Shown piece by piece: positions 17,635 to 28,065 of a stretch of DNA of 64,000 nucleotides. Each line of letters opens with the position of its first letter. Positions within the stretch are counted from its first letter, which is position 1. The notes below the pieces were generated by a model that worked only from the letters and a program-made list of their open reading frames with translations, did no database searches and had not been told where the DNA came from. This DNA is from Nonlabens ulvanivorans (lineage in GTDB: Bacteria > Bacteroidota > Bacteroidia > Flavobacteriales > Flavobacteriaceae): assembly GCF_000755285.1 (NCBI RefSeq), contig NZ_BBMK01000005.1:62001-126000 (forward strand). Reading direction: 5' to 3'. The translations under genes and the position numbers were made by a program.

Positions 17635-18573
17635 CTACTTTTTTGAAATAGGACTTACAATCTGCACGTTAGAAAAGGCGATCGCGCCTTTTATTACACC
17701 GGCGATTACACCTTGTAATGCCTCGATGATTTGTAACTTTAACTCACTTTGATGGTAAATTAAACTTACCTCGCGTGCTGGTGATGGATCTTCAAAAAAG
17801 CGCAGGTTTTCTTTTTTACGATCACTTAAATCCATCGTATTTAAATAAGGTAATAAAGTCATTCCTAAACCTTCATCTGCAAGTTTAATAAGCGTTTCAA
17901 AACTTCCACTTTCCAGCATGAAGTGCTCGTCTTCAGTATCTCTAGTATTACGACACAGGTTAAGCACGCTATCCTTAAAGCAATGTCCATCCTCTAATAA
18001 TAGCAGCTCGTCTGCATTAAGATCTTCTACTTTAATTTTAGACTTCTCTTGACCTGCATATCTAGGATCATATACTACAAAAGGCTCGTAGTACAGGATA
18101 CGCTCTTTTATCATATCATTATTAAGAGGAGTTGCTGCAATTGCTGCGTCGATACTACCATCCTGTAAAGCATCAATAATACTATCTGTGGTCAATTCTT
18201 CAATACGCAGTTTAACCTTGGGATATTTATTGACAAAATTGCGTAAAAACATTGGTAACAATGTAGGCATTACCGTTGGGATCACTCCTATCTTAAATTC
18301 ACCACCTATGTAACCTTTCTCTTGATCTACTATATCTTGTATGCGATCACTTTCATTTACGATATTACGTGCCTGACTTACAATCTTCTTACCGGTTTCA
18401 GTAAGTTCAATAGGCTTTTTAGAACGGTCAAATATCTGAATATCGAGCTCGTCTTCCAGTTTTTGAATCTGCATACTTAAGGTAGGTTGCGTTACAAAAA
18501 CCTTCTCTGCAGCTTTAGTGAAATTTTGATATTGTGCTACAGCAAGAACGTACTTCAGTTGGGTAATAGTCAT
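17635..18573 (-). CDS. oxyR: Hydrogen-peroxide sensor, LysR-type regulator OxyR
   Basis: Peroxide-responsive activator. The N-terminal winged HTH (MTITQLKYVLAVAQYQNFTK ... VTQPTLSMQIQKLE) is followed by the LysR effector domain. The redox pair is conserved in GHCFKDSVLNLC, corresponding to the two OxyR cysteines that form the regulatory disulfide. I chose the start at 18573: an upstream ATG at 18591 would lie inside the -7 box at 18589-18596. Divergent from a cytochrome c gene, and a thiol peroxidase lies 2 kb away. Confidence 0.9.
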   Translation of the reverse strand: MTITQLKYVLAVAQYQNFTKAAEKVFVTQPTLSMQIQKLEDELDIQIFDRSKKPIELTETGKKIVSQARNIVNESDRIQDIVDQEKGYIGGEFKIGVIPTVMPTLLPMFLRNFVNKYPKVKLRIEELTTDSIIDALQDGSIDAAIAATPLNNDMIKERILYYEPFVVYDPRYAGQEKSKIKVEDLNADELLLLEDGHCFKDSVLNLCRNTRDTEDEHFMLESGSFETLIKLADEGLGMTLLPYLNTMDLSDRKKENLRFFEDPSPAREVSLIYHQSELKLQIIEALQGVIAGVIKGAIAFSNVQIVSPISKK

Positions 18574-18588
18574 TATAGATATTTTAAA

Positions 18589-18596
18589 CAAAAATA
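18589..18596 (-). promoter_or_regulatory. -7 box of oxyR
   Basis: TATTTTTG on the - strand, 16 bases upstream of the chosen oxyR start. Its position decides against the longer reading. Confidence 0.5.
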
Positions 18597-18687
18597 AATG
18601 ATAGTATGTGATTTATCTATTGTAAAAACTTCCTTTTTTCTGGTCTATTTAACGTTTGGGTCGTATTTTTAATAGGCTTTTTAATGA

Positions 18688-18703
18688 TGCTTTCGCGTAA
18701 GCG
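18688..18703. repeat. Dispersed palindrome, degenerate (14/16)
   Basis: TGCTTTCGCGTAAGCG, between oxyR and the cytochrome c gene. Confidence 0.75.
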
Positions 18704-18776
18704 TGATAAACCACTCATATCAAGTTCTTTAAAAGCAAAGAATCTGAAAAAATAGATGATATAAATAAATAGAATT

Positions 18777-19226
18777 ATGCTGGAACCTTTAACTAAAATC
18801 ATCGCTTACACTTTTACTTTTATGATCCTTGCTGTAGGGATTTGTGCAGGAGTTGTGCTTTATGTAGACCATACTGAGACGACCAATCACAGCGAACTAG
18901 CGATACAAACTGGTCCCGATTTACCACCTAAACCTCAGTTCAATGAGCAACAATTACTAGGTCAAAATTTATTTAAAGCAAATTGTGCTTCATGTCACAA
19001 GCCTAACAAACGTGCGGTAGGACCTGCATTAGCTGGTGTGTCTAGTAAATACGACCGAGACTGGATTTATTCATGGATTGAAAATCCACAGGCAAAAATA
19101 GAGAGCGGTGACGCAGATGCGCTTAAAATCTATAATGAGTATAACCAAACTAACATGAATGCGTTTCCACAATTGTCTCATGACGATATAGATGCTATAC
19201 TTGCATATGCAGATTACTATCTATAA
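18777..19226 (+). CDS. Membrane-anchored c-type cytochrome
   Basis: 149 residues. One N-terminal membrane helix (IIAYTFTFMILAVGICAGVVL) anchors a periplasmic class I cytochrome c domain. CASCH is the haem attachment motif, the axial Met is probably in TNMNAFPQLS, and the C-terminal helix DDIDAILAYADYYL is typical. Probably an electron carrier to a terminal oxidase. The stop overlaps the next ATG by one base. Confidence 0.88.
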   Translation: MLEPLTKIIAYTFTFMILAVGICAGVVLYVDHTETTNHSELAIQTGPDLPPKPQFNEQQLLGQNLFKANCASCHKPNKRAVGPALAGVSSKYDRDWIYSWIENPQAKIESGDADALKIYNEYNQTNMNAFPQLSHDDIDAILAYADYYL

Positions 19227-19885
19227 TGAAACATGGAATAACAGCCTGTGAATGGTGCCTTACTGAGTGTGATAACGACCATTTGCAATGTAAGAAGTGT
19301 GGTGGACCTATTGCTGTTTTAGAACCTTGGGTTTTACAGTGTGGCTGGTGCAGCTCTTCTAACAGGCGCGATTTAACTACAAGCTGTAACAGTTGTGGCG
19401 GTGAGTTGCCTCACATACCGGGCACACCTAGATTTCCCGAGCCGCCAGTGGCACCGCGATATCTTGCACCAGGCTATGAGAATAAAATCAAATATTGGAA
19501 AAACCCATCTTTTTTAGTCGGTGCTATTTTTTGCATTTTTCTTTTTCCAGGTTTGTGTGTATGGCCCATGTTAATCTTTCCATTAATAGGCTTTTTTATC
19601 TTGCGATGGAGTTTAAAAAAATCCAATTATAAATTGAATGCTCTCAAATCTGGTGTGCCTACTCGAGGTATGATCTTAGATGTTTTTATCGATATGAATC
19701 AACATATCAATAATAGAAATCCTGTGCGCATCGATTATGAATTTGACACTCCAGATGGTAAACATACCGATTTTGTAAATGTATGGGATGAAACCAACTT
19801 ACGTAGACCATCGGGAGAACATCTATGGATTGTTTTTAATCCTAAAAATCCGGCTGAAAATAATATTTGGCCACCTTTGAGTTAA
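19226..19885 (+). CDS. Zinc-ribbon membrane protein
   Basis: 219 residues with four Cys pairs (CEWC, CKKC, CGWC, CNSC) forming two treble-clef or ribbon zinc sites at the N-terminus. A proline-rich linker, two adjacent hydrophobic helices (FLVGAIFCIFLFPGLC, LIFPLIGFFILRW) and a C-terminal DUF3592-like beta domain (GMILDVFIDMNQ, RIDYEFDTPDGK) follow. Translationally coupled to the cytochrome c gene. Function unknown. Confidence 0.65.
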   Translation: MKHGITACEWCLTECDNDHLQCKKCGGPIAVLEPWVLQCGWCSSSNRRDLTTSCNSCGGELPHIPGTPRFPEPPVAPRYLAPGYENKIKYWKNPSFLVGAIFCIFLFPGLCVWPMLIFPLIGFFILRWSLKKSNYKLNALKSGVPTRGMILDVFIDMNQHINNRNPVRIDYEFDTPDGKHTDFVNVWDETNLRRPSGEHLWIVFNPKNPAENNIWPPLS

Positions 19886-19989
19886 TCATTAAAACCGATT
19901 ACTGAACTTACAATAAAAAGATAAATTAACATTTTACCAACTCATTATTGCTGTAGGTACATCTATTTTTATCCAACTATTACATTTTT

Positions 19990-20528
19990 ATGAAAATAAC
20001 AGCTTTTGCAGGTAGTAACAGTAAGGCATCAATTAATAAAAGATTAGTTACCTATACGGCCTCATTATTCAATCAGCCAGACACCACTGTTCTAGATCTT
20101 AATGACTTTGATATACCTTTATATGGTATTGATACAGAATTAGAAAATGGTATTCCTAATGATGTTCTTAAATTCTCAAATGTTCTTAAAGAGTCTGATT
20201 TGTTAATTATCTCGCTGGCAGAACATAATGGCGCATATGCAACTGCTTTTAAAAACCTGTTTGACTGGCTATCTCGTGTAGATGGTACTAAAGGCTTTCA
20301 TAACAAGCTATATTTTTAATGGCTAGTTCTCCTGGTGGTCGCGGCGGCGCAAGCGTTCTAGAAATTGCAAAAGCAAGATTCCCTTTTAATGATGGTGAAA
20401 TTGTAGAAACATACAGTTTCCCTAATTTTCCATCCAATTTTAATGACACGCATGGTATCACAGATACAGAACTGAAAACGATACTACTCGATAAAATAGA
20501 AAACGTAAAATCACAACTTAAATTTTAA
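19990..20528 (+). CDS. NADPH-dependent FMN reductase, one frame break
   Basis: Flavodoxin-fold reductase of about 179 residues. The FMN phosphate loop is AGSNSKASINK, the central block is DLLIISLAEHNGAY, and the second frame begins MASSPGGRGGASVLEIAK. Conserved proteins read HNKPIFLMASSPGGRGG across this point, so one base is missing near 20308 in AACAAGCTATATT. Each half is unlikely to be a gene on its own. It lies directly upstream of tpx and may share its oxidative-stress context. Confidence 0.8.
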
Positions 20529-20532
20529 TATT

Positions 20533-21033
20533 ATGGCAACTATAACTATAGGTGGAAATGAAATATCTACCAGCGGTACCCTTCCAGAAGTGGGAAGTCA
20601 GGCACCAGACTTTAAACTTAAAAAAGCAGACCTTTCTGAAGCTTCTCTTAATGACTATAAAGGTAAAAGAGTCATCCTTAACATCTTCCCTAGTGTTGAT
20701 ACCGACGTCTGTGCAACATCTGTAAAGAACTTTAATAAAAGAGCTACAGAGCTGGACAACACCGCAGTACTATGTATTTCTAGAGACACTCCATTTGCTC
20801 AAAAACGATTTGCAAGCGATGAAGGATTAGAAAATGTGGTCAACTTAAGTGATGTCATCGATGGATCTTTTGGTAAAGACTATGGACTTACCATGACATC
20901 AGGACCACTAGCTGGCTTCCATTCTAGAGCAGTAGTGGTGCTTAATGAAGAAGGAAAAGTTATTTATAACGAGCAAGTACCTGAAATTGCAGATGAACCT
21001 AACTATCTTGCAGCCTTAAAGACATTACTATAA
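20533..21033 (+). CDS. tpx: Thiol peroxidase
   Basis: Atypical 2-Cys peroxiredoxin of 166 residues reducing hydroperoxides with thioredoxin. The peroxidatic Cys is in SVDTDVCATSVKNFNK and the resolving Cys is in AVLCISRDTPFAQKRF. The family N-terminus (GNEISTSGTLPEVGSQAPDF) is intact. It starts four bases after the FMN reductase stop, and dgkA follows without a gap. Confidence 0.93.
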   Translation: MATITIGGNEISTSGTLPEVGSQAPDFKLKKADLSEASLNDYKGKRVILNIFPSVDTDVCATSVKNFNKRATELDNTAVLCISRDTPFAQKRFASDEGLENVVNLSDVIDGSFGKDYGLTMTSGPLAGFHSRAVVVLNEEGKVIYNEQVPEIADEPNYLAALKTLL

Positions 21034-21372
21034 TTGGCACTAGGTACATTTTTATATAAAAGATTAAAAGGTTGCGGCTATGCTTTTAAAGGCGCCGTGA
21101 CCTTATTAAAAACAGAAGCTAGTATACAAGTGCAAGCTTTTATCGCTGTGGTTATGACCATTGCTGGATTCTATTTTAATATCACCAGTACAGAGTGGAT
21201 GATTCAAATCATATCCATAGGGTTAATAATGAGTCTAGAAGGAATGAATACCGCAGTTGAAGCTATTGCAGATTTTATTCATCCAGATTTTCATATAAAA
21301 ATAGGACATATAAAAGATATTGCTGCAGGTGCCGTTTTTATCACTGCTGTAACAGCAGTAATCATAGGCTGA
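21034..21372 (+). CDS. dgkA: Diacylglycerol kinase
   Basis: 112-residue trimeric membrane kinase that phosphorylates diacylglycerol or undecaprenol. The active-site blocks are EGMNTAVEAIADF and HIKDIAAGAVFITAV, with three predicted helices. It starts at a TTG directly after the tpx stop. A longer loop than the E. coli enzyme is normal for Bacteroidota. Confidence 0.9.
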   Translation: MALGTFLYKRLKGCGYAFKGAVTLLKTEASIQVQAFIAVVMTIAGFYFNITSTEWMIQIISIGLIMSLEGMNTAVEAIADFIHPDFHIKIGHIKDIAAGAVFITAVTAVIIG

Positions 21373-21501
21373 TCATTTATGTACCGTACATTAAAGCAGT
21401 TTTATTTTCTTAACTAACTAAAAATTAGTGGTATAAATTATTTTTATTACTGTTTTTCAATCTATTAATATCTTCGTTGATTATTAACTGATAACTATCT
21501 A

Positions 21502-21530
21502 TTGATAAGAGTACAATATTGTTATTTTTG
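21502..21530 (+). promoter_or_regulatory. ftsK promoter
   Basis: TTG at 21502-21504 and TATTTTTG at 21523-21530, separated by 18 bases. This matches the Bacteroidota TTTG/TAnnTTTG sigma-A promoter, 18 bases before the start codon. Confidence 0.6.
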
Positions 21531-21547
21531 TACGTTCACCTTATTAT

Positions 21548-23975
21548 ATGGCCAAAAAGAAAACCACCAAACCCAAAACACCTAAAAAACCACTGATCCC
21601 TAGCTTTACCTTAAGTAGAGTGCAAGAGGTTATTATAGGTTTATTGTTGATGGGATTAGGTGTCATCCTTCTATTTTCATTTATTTCTTTCTTCTTTACA
21701 TGGCGTGAAGACCAAAGCATATTAGGTAATATCTCTGATCGTGAGATTGTCGCACAAAACTGGCTTAGTAAAATAGGTGCTGGTCTAAGTGACTTCTTCA
21801 TCTACGATGGTTTTGGAATAGCTGCGCTATCGATTCCTGTATTGATCATCATTACCGGTATTTTCTTATTTGCTGCAAAAAAGAATGTATTTACGCTTTC
21901 GCGAAAGCGAATTCTGAATCTATGGTTTTGGGGGTCTATTATTAATGTTATGGTTGTCTATGACCATGGGCTTTTTCCATGCCTCTAATCCTTTATTAGG
22001 TGGTAAAGTAGGAATGGAACTGAACGATTTCATGCAAGATTATATCGGATTACTAGGTGCGATAGTAGTCATGATTATACTAGGTATCATTTATATGGTA
22101 TTGCGTTTAAATATCACACCAGAAAAAGTAAGTGCTTATTTTACTAAAAAAGCAATTGAGGTTAAAGATAGTTTTGAGCCAGATTTAATCCCATCTGATG
22201 AAGAGCAGGACTGGGAAAAAGCTACTGTAGAAGGACAGCAGGTTGTTGAAGAAATTGTTCCTCCCATCCCATCAGTATCTGAAGAAATGGAAATTACCAT
22301 TCCAGAACCAGAGATTATTGCTGAACCTGTTATTGCAGAACCCGTTTTAAAAACGATTCCTAAAACAGATGACGACGATGTTGATGTTGAAATCAATGCT
22401 GTTATCGATGAAGATGAGGATATTAATAGTAAAGCAGAAAAGATTGTAGAGGACTTTGGCGAGTTCGATCCAACTCTTGAATTAAGTAATTTTAAATTCC
22501 CTCCTTTAGAACTACTTAAAGATTACTCTAAAGGTAAAACCATTACTATTAATGAAGAGGAATTGCAAGCCAACAAGTTAAAAATTGTTGAAACGCTTAA
22601 CAATTATAAAATAGGTATTGCCAAAATTACCGCTACTATAGGTCCAACGGTAACCTTATATGAAATCGTGCCAGAGGCTGGTGTACGTATCTCTAAAATA
22701 AAAAACCTAGAAGATGACATCGCGTTATCCTTAGCAGCATTAGGCATACGTATCATTGCTCCTATACCTGGTAAAGGAACTATAGGTATTGAAGTACCTA
22801 ACCAAAACCCTTCTATCGTATCCATGCGATCTGTGATTGCATCACCTAAGTTCCAAAAAGCCGAGATGGAGTTACCTATCGCCTTTGGAAAAACAATTAG
22901 TAATGAAACCTTTGTGGTGGATCTTGCAAAAATGCCTCACTTACTTATGGCTGGTGCGACTGGTCAAGGTAAATCTGTAGGTCTTAATGCCGTGTTAACT
23001 TCCCTACTCTACTCTAAGCATCCTGCAGAGGTTAAATTTGTACTGGTAGATCCTAAAAAAGTAGAATTAACTTTATTCAATAAAATTGAACGTCATTATC
23101 TGGCAAAATTACCAGATAGCGGTGAGGCAATTATTACCGATAACTCATTAGTAATCAACACTCTTAATAGCCTTTGTATTGAGATGGATCAACGTTATGA
23201 CATCCTTAAAGAAGCGATGTGTCGTAATATTAAAGAGTATAACGCAAAGTTTAAAGCGAGGAAATTGAATCCTGCAAATGGTCATAAATTCCTTCCCTAT
23301 ATAGTTTTAGTGGTCGATGAATTTGCAGACCTTATTATGACCGCTGGTAAAGAAGTAGAAACACCTATTGCCCGACTAGCACAGCTGGCACGTGCCATAG
23401 GGATTCATTTAATTATCGCAACACAACGACCATCTGTAAATGTAATTACAGGTATGATTAAAGCAAACTTCCCTGCTCGTGTATCTTTTAGAGTACAACA
23501 AAAAGTGGATTCTAGAACGATCTTAGATAGCGGCGGTGCAGACCAATTAATAGGTCGTGGAGATATGTTATATACCTCGGGTAATGAAATTATAAGAATA
23601 CAATGTGCCTTTGTTGACACTCCAGAAGTTGAAAAAATCACAGATTTCATAGGTTCTCAAAAAGCTTATCCAGATGCCTATTTACTACCAGAATATGTAG
23701 GTGAAGAAGGTGGCACAAGTCTTGATATAAGCATAGACGAAAGAGATAGTAAATTCAGAGAAGCTGCAGAAGTGCTCGTAATTGCACAACAAGGAAGTGC
23801 CTCATTATTGCAACGTAAATTAAAATTAGGTTACAATAGAGCTGGTCGTATTATTGATCAACTTGAAGCAGCTGGTATTGTAGGTGGTTTTGAAGGTAGT
23901 AAAGCAAGACAAGTTTTAATACCAGACCTTGCATCTCTAGAAGTATTTTTAAACGAAGAAAAAAACAAAGGTTAA
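21548..23975 (+). CDS. ftsK: DNA translocase FtsK, one frame break in a G5 run
   Basis: Chromosome-dimer resolution translocase at the septum, about 808 residues. The N-terminus has four membrane helices, then an acidic linker, then the alpha/beta motor with Walker A GATGQGKS, Walker B VLVVDEFAD and the ATQRPSVNVITGMIKANFP segment. The C-terminal gamma winged helix is KLGYNRAGRIIDQLEAAGIV. The frame breaks at GGGGG (21930-21934). With four G the protein reads FWGLLLMLWLSMTMGFFHASNPLLGG, as the family requires. Since ftsK is normally essential, this is almost certainly an indel artefact. Confidence 0.93.
21894..21909. repeat. Dispersed palindrome CGCTTTCGCGAAAGCG, perfect
   Basis: Perfect copy inside ftsK, encoding LSRKR between the last membrane helices. 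Confidence 0.95.
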
Positions 23976-23979
23976 GACC

Positions 23980-24618
23980 ATGAAAAAGATTTTCATTTTA
24001 TTACTATTATCCGTTGCTTCTATAAGTAACGCACAATCATCAAAAGCAGAACAGCTTTTAAAAGAGGTTGCCACCAAATTTAAGAGCTATGAAAATGTAG
24101 TGTTTACCTATAAAGGTAATCTGCAAAATTCAAGGTCACAGTTGAATATGGATGTTCAAGGAGAAGCTACTTTAAGTGGTGACAATTATAATGTTGAATT
24201 TTTAGGAAGTACCTATGTTTTTAATGGTGATAAACTTTATGTCATCAATCGCGAAGATGAACAGGTAACCATCTCTACCCAATCAGATAATGAAGAAGGA
24301 CTGATATCTCCTACGAACATATTAACTTTTTATGAAAAGGGATATCGTGCAGAATGGGATATAGAGCAAAATGTAAGAGGACGTAAGATTCAATACATTA
24401 AGTTAACACCTATTAAATCAGACTCTGAGTATAAACAAGTACTGTTAGGAATAGATATTAATACAAAGCATATCTATAATGCTATTGTTACTGAAGTAAG
24501 CGGCACTAAAGCTACTTTTACCCTATTATCACTTAAGACTAATCAGCCTTTATCAAAGAAATGTTTCTACTTTGACCCTAAAGATTATGATGGCTGGGAT
24601 ATCGAGAATTTAGACTAA
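23980..24618 (+). CDS. lolA: Outer-membrane lipoprotein carrier LolA
   Basis: 212-residue periplasmic chaperone carrying lipoproteins from LolCDE to the outer membrane. The signal peptide ends SISNAQ. The half-barrel pattern FKSYENVVFTYKG, VQGEATLSGDNYNVEFLGS and GYRAEWD is typical of Bacteroidota LolA. It lies four bases after ftsK, an arrangement conserved in flavobacteria. Confidence 0.88.
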   Translation: MKKIFILLLLSVASISNAQSSKAEQLLKEVATKFKSYENVVFTYKGNLQNSRSQLNMDVQGEATLSGDNYNVEFLGSTYVFNGDKLYVINREDEQVTISTQSDNEEGLISPTNILTFYEKGYRAEWDIEQNVRGRKIQYIKLTPIKSDSEYKQVLLGIDINTKHIYNAIVTEVSGTKATFTLLSLKTNQPLSKKCFYFDPKDYDGWDIENLD

Positions 24619-24619
24619 G

Positions 24620-26064
24620 TTGAAAATACTGGATAGATACATATTGACTTCATTTATAAAGACGTTTTTAAGCGTCTTTATTGTCATTATGTTTATTCTT
24701 ATCCTTCAAGCCATATGGCTATACATTAAAGATCTTGCAGGAAAGGATTTAGATATGATTACCATAGCTAAATTTATGATGTACACCATTCCTGTAATCG
24801 TACCTCTAGCTTTACCATTAAGTATCATTCTTGCATCTATAATGGTTTTCGGTAATATGGCCGAAAATTATGAATTTGCAGCCATGAAATCTAATGGTAT
24901 ATCCTTACAACGTGCCATGCGATCGTTGATCATTGTCGTTGGAACATTAGGTGTTACTTCATTTTTCTTTGCAAATACAGTGATTCCTTGGGGACATTTC
25001 AAACAAGGTAACCTACGGCGTAATATTGTAAATAGTAAGCAGCAATGGCCATAGGTGTTGGTAATTTCAACCAATTAGGTGATATCAATATTAAAGTAGA
25101 TCAAAAAACGGGTGACCGTGGTCAATTTTTGGACAATGTTCTCATCCATAAAAAAAACCCGAAACGCAATGGAAATTATACGGTCATTAAAAGTAGAAAA
25201 GGAGAATTAAAAAGTTCTTTAAAATCTAATATTATTCAGTTGGTTCTGACAGATGGTAATTACTATGACGACCTTTTTCCTGAAAATGCGCAAAAAAGAA
25301 GAAGTTCGCCATTTGTACGCAGTTACTTTGATACTTATACCCTTAATGTAGATGTATCTGGATTAAATAATGTGGACCTTAATAAAGCAGATGTTACTGA
25401 CAATCATCGCATGCTTAAAATTCATGAGTTACAGACCAGCATTGATTCCTTTACTTCAAAGTTTAATGAGAACCTTTCTTTCTATCATGAAGCTCAGCAC
25501 AGAAAATGGGCTCCAGAATTAATGAAATCGAGAATTTCAGATACAATAAAGGCTGGTGAAATAACCGACAATTTTATAAGTGAGCTAACAATTTATGATC
25601 AGCGACGTACTATTGAGAATACCATCAATAAACTAAAACAACAACGATCTTCATTAGAAAATAGATTGTTTCAACTTAGTGAAGAGTCAAAACGTATTGC
25701 AAAACATGAGATTGAGATACAGAAAAAATTTGTTCTAGGAGCAGCTTGTATCATACTGTTTTTTATAGGAGCACCACTAGGCGCTATCATTAGAAAAGGT
25801 GGAATGGGATTACCATTAGTAATCGCTACACTGTTTTTCTTAACTTATCATTTCATCAATATTTTTGCGGAAAAATCTGCTGTAGAAGGTGCTTTTCCTA
25901 CCTGGCTAGGTGCATGGATGGGAACATTAATAATTTTCCCTTTAGGCATACTACTCACCTATCGAGCAACCACAGATCAAGGATTCTTTGATTTAGGTGG
26001 TGCTGTTGAATCGTTATTTTCTAAGTTTAAAAAAAAGCCAAAGAATCCCACTAGAGCCGTCTAA
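24620..26064 (+). CDS. LptF/LptG-family LPS export permease, one frame break
   Basis: Inner-membrane subunit of the LptB2FG transporter, about 481 residues. The first part has the N-terminal helices (ILDRYILTSFIKTFLSVF, YTIPVIVPLALPLSIILASI) and ends NIVNSKQQWP. The second frame resumes MAIGVGNFNQLGDINIKVD, the start of the periplasmic beta-jellyroll, and ends with the C-terminal membrane helices (GAPLGAIIRKGGMGLPLV). One C appears missing near 25041 (AAGCAGCAATGG), which would restore NSKPAMAIGVG. It starts at a TTG, one base after the lolA stop. Confidence 0.88.
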
Positions 26065-26068
26065 TTCT

Positions 26069-26076
26069 TATCTTTG
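26069..26076 (+). promoter_or_regulatory. Putative -7 box upstream of ribBA
   Basis: TATCTTTG (TAnnTTTG), 18 bases before the ribBA start. No -33 box is recognisable. Confidence 0.4.
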
Positions 26077-26094
26077 TGCAAAAGATGAAGCCCT

Positions 26095-27249
26095 ATGACA
26101 GCTAGTACTGCAATTCAAAAAAATACATCCTTTAAACTAGACTCTATTGAAGATGCTATAGAAGACATCAAACAAGGTAAAGTTATAATCGTTGTAGATG
26201 ATGAAAATAGGGAAAACGAAGGTGACTTTCTAGCTTCCGCACAGTCCGTAACACCAGAAATGATCAACTTTATGGCCACTCATGGTCGTGGATTGATATG
26301 CATGCCAATCACAGAATCGCGTTGTAAAGAATTAGAACTGGATATGATGGTTACTAATAATTCTGACCCTATGGAAACTGCTTTTACAGTTTCTGTAGAT
26401 CTAAGAGGTCATGGTGTAACTACTGGTATCAGCGCGGGCGATAGATCAAAGACGATCCAAGCAATGATTCATGAAGATACTAGAGGACATGATTTAAGTA
26501 AACCAGGTCATATTTTCCCATTAAGAGCACGAGATGGTGGTGTGTTAAGAAGAACCGGACATACAGAAGCCGCTATAGATTTTGCGAGATTAGCTGGTCA
26601 CGAACCTGCTGGTGTTATTGTAGAAATCATGAATGAAGATGGCACAATGGCTCGCTTACCTCAATTAATTGAAGTAGCAAAAAAGTTTGATGTAAAACTA
26701 GTTTCTATAGAAGATCTAGTAGCATATCGTATGAAAAACGATAGCCTCATCGAGAAAAAAGAAGACTTTAACCTGCGCACTCGATTTGGTGAATATAGAT
26801 TAAGAGCCTATCAACAAACCACTAATCAACAAATACATCTAGCATTAACATTAGGCGATTGGTCTGAAGATGAGGAAGTACTAACACGTATGAACTCTAC
26901 ACAAGTTAATAATGACCTTTTCAGCACTCTTACTTCTGAGGCAGATCGAAAAATAGACGCCATGTTTGAACGTCTTAATAAAGAAGGAAAAGGAGCAATT
27001 GTTTTTATAAATCAACAGTTTCAACCAGAAAATATGTTGAGCAGATTAGAACAATTAAAAGAATTACAACAAAATGGCGAAGTTAAAGCGCCACGCAAAA
27101 ACCTAGATAATAGAGATTATGGTATAGGTGCACAAATACTGCACGACTTAAAAATCTCAAAATTAAAGCTGTTAACTAATAGTGAACAAAGTAAGCGCAT
27201 AGGTATGATAGGTTATGGTCTTGAAATCACAGAAACCATAACTTATTAA
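26095..27249 (+). CDS. ribB: DHBP synthase with degenerate GTP cyclohydrolase II domain
   Basis: Riboflavin pathway enzyme of 384 residues. The N-terminal 3,4-dihydroxy-2-butanone 4-phosphate synthase domain is intact: VVDDENRENEGDF, FMATHGRGLIC and RTGHTEAAIDFARLAG carry the metal and substrate residues. The C-terminal half aligns with GTP cyclohydrolase II (YGIGAQILHDL, KLLTNSEQS), but the zinc-binding Cys motifs and the QEGRGIGL segment are absent. Their places read MNSTQVNNDLFSTL and INQQFQPENML. So only the RibB activity is predicted, despite RibBA architecture. Confidence 0.9.
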   Translation: MTASTAIQKNTSFKLDSIEDAIEDIKQGKVIIVVDDENRENEGDFLASAQSVTPEMINFMATHGRGLICMPITESRCKELELDMMVTNNSDPMETAFTVSVDLRGHGVTTGISAGDRSKTIQAMIHEDTRGHDLSKPGHIFPLRARDGGVLRRTGHTEAAIDFARLAGHEPAGVIVEIMNEDGTMARLPQLIEVAKKFDVKLVSIEDLVAYRMKNDSLIEKKEDFNLRTRFGEYRLRAYQQTTNQQIHLALTLGDWSEDEEVLTRMNSTQVNNDLFSTLTSEADRKIDAMFERLNKEGKGAIVFINQQFQPENMLSRLEQLKELQQNGEVKAPRKNLDNRDYGIGAQILHDLKISKLKLLTNSEQSKRIGMIGYGLEITETITY

Positions 27250-27252
27250 TTC

Positions 27253-28065
27253 ATGTTTACTAAAACCACAGAGCAAGACTCTTTATATGATGGACTAGAA
27301 AATATGTCCAGCATAGAACTACTTAGCAACATCAATCGCGAAGATCAAAAAGTAGCTGATGCAGTGCAAAAAGTGATTCCACAAATTGAATCTCTTGTAA
27401 ATAGTATCGTTCAAAAGATGAAATCTGGTGGTCGCCTTTTTTATATAGGAGCAGGAACTAGTGGTCGATTAGGAATTCTAGACGCTAGTGAATGTCCACC
27501 AACTTTTGGTGTATCTCCAGATAAAATTATAGGCCTTATCGCTGGTGGTGACACAGCTATAAGACATGCTGTAGAAAATGCCGAAGACGATACCAAACAA
27601 GCAATTAAAGATTTACAAGCCTATTCTATTAATGAAAATGATACAGTGATAGGTATTGCAGCCAGTGGAACCACTCCATATGTATTAGGAGGTTTAAAAA
27701 GCTGTAATCAATTAAATATTTCTACAGGTTCTATTACTTGTAACGCAAATAGTCCTATTGCATTAGAATCAGACTATCCTATCACTCCTATTGTTGGTCC
27801 AGAATTTGTGACTGGCAGTAGTCGCATGAAAGCTGGTACTGCTCAGAAAATGGTTCTCAATATGATCAGTACTACAGTGATGATTAAATTAGGTCATATA
27901 AAAGGTAATAAAATGGTAGACATGCAATTGAGTAATGATAAATTAGTAGACCGTGGTACTAGAATGATTATGGAACAAACAGGTATTAATTATGAAAACG
28001 CTCAAAACGCATTAAAAGAATATGGTAGTGTACGATCTGCTATCAACCATATAGATAACTGTTAA
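27253..28065 (+). CDS. murQ: N-acetylmuramic acid 6-phosphate etherase
   Basis: 270-residue SIS-domain lyase that cleaves the lactyl ether of MurNAc-6-P in cell-wall recycling. GAGTSGRLGILDASECPPTFG is the phosphosugar-binding block. Catalytic-region motifs GGDTAIRHAVENAEDD and GPEFVTGSSRMKAGTAQK are intact. It follows ribBA by three bases and overlaps the next small gene by one. Confidence 0.93.
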   Translation: MFTKTTEQDSLYDGLENMSSIELLSNINREDQKVADAVQKVIPQIESLVNSIVQKMKSGGRLFYIGAGTSGRLGILDASECPPTFGVSPDKIIGLIAGGDTAIRHAVENAEDDTKQAIKDLQAYSINENDTVIGIAASGTTPYVLGGLKSCNQLNISTGSITCNANSPIALESDYPITPIVGPEFVTGSSRMKAGTAQKMVLNMISTTVMIKLGHIKGNKMVDMQLSNDKLVDRGTRMIMEQTGINYENAQNALKEYGSVRSAINHIDNC

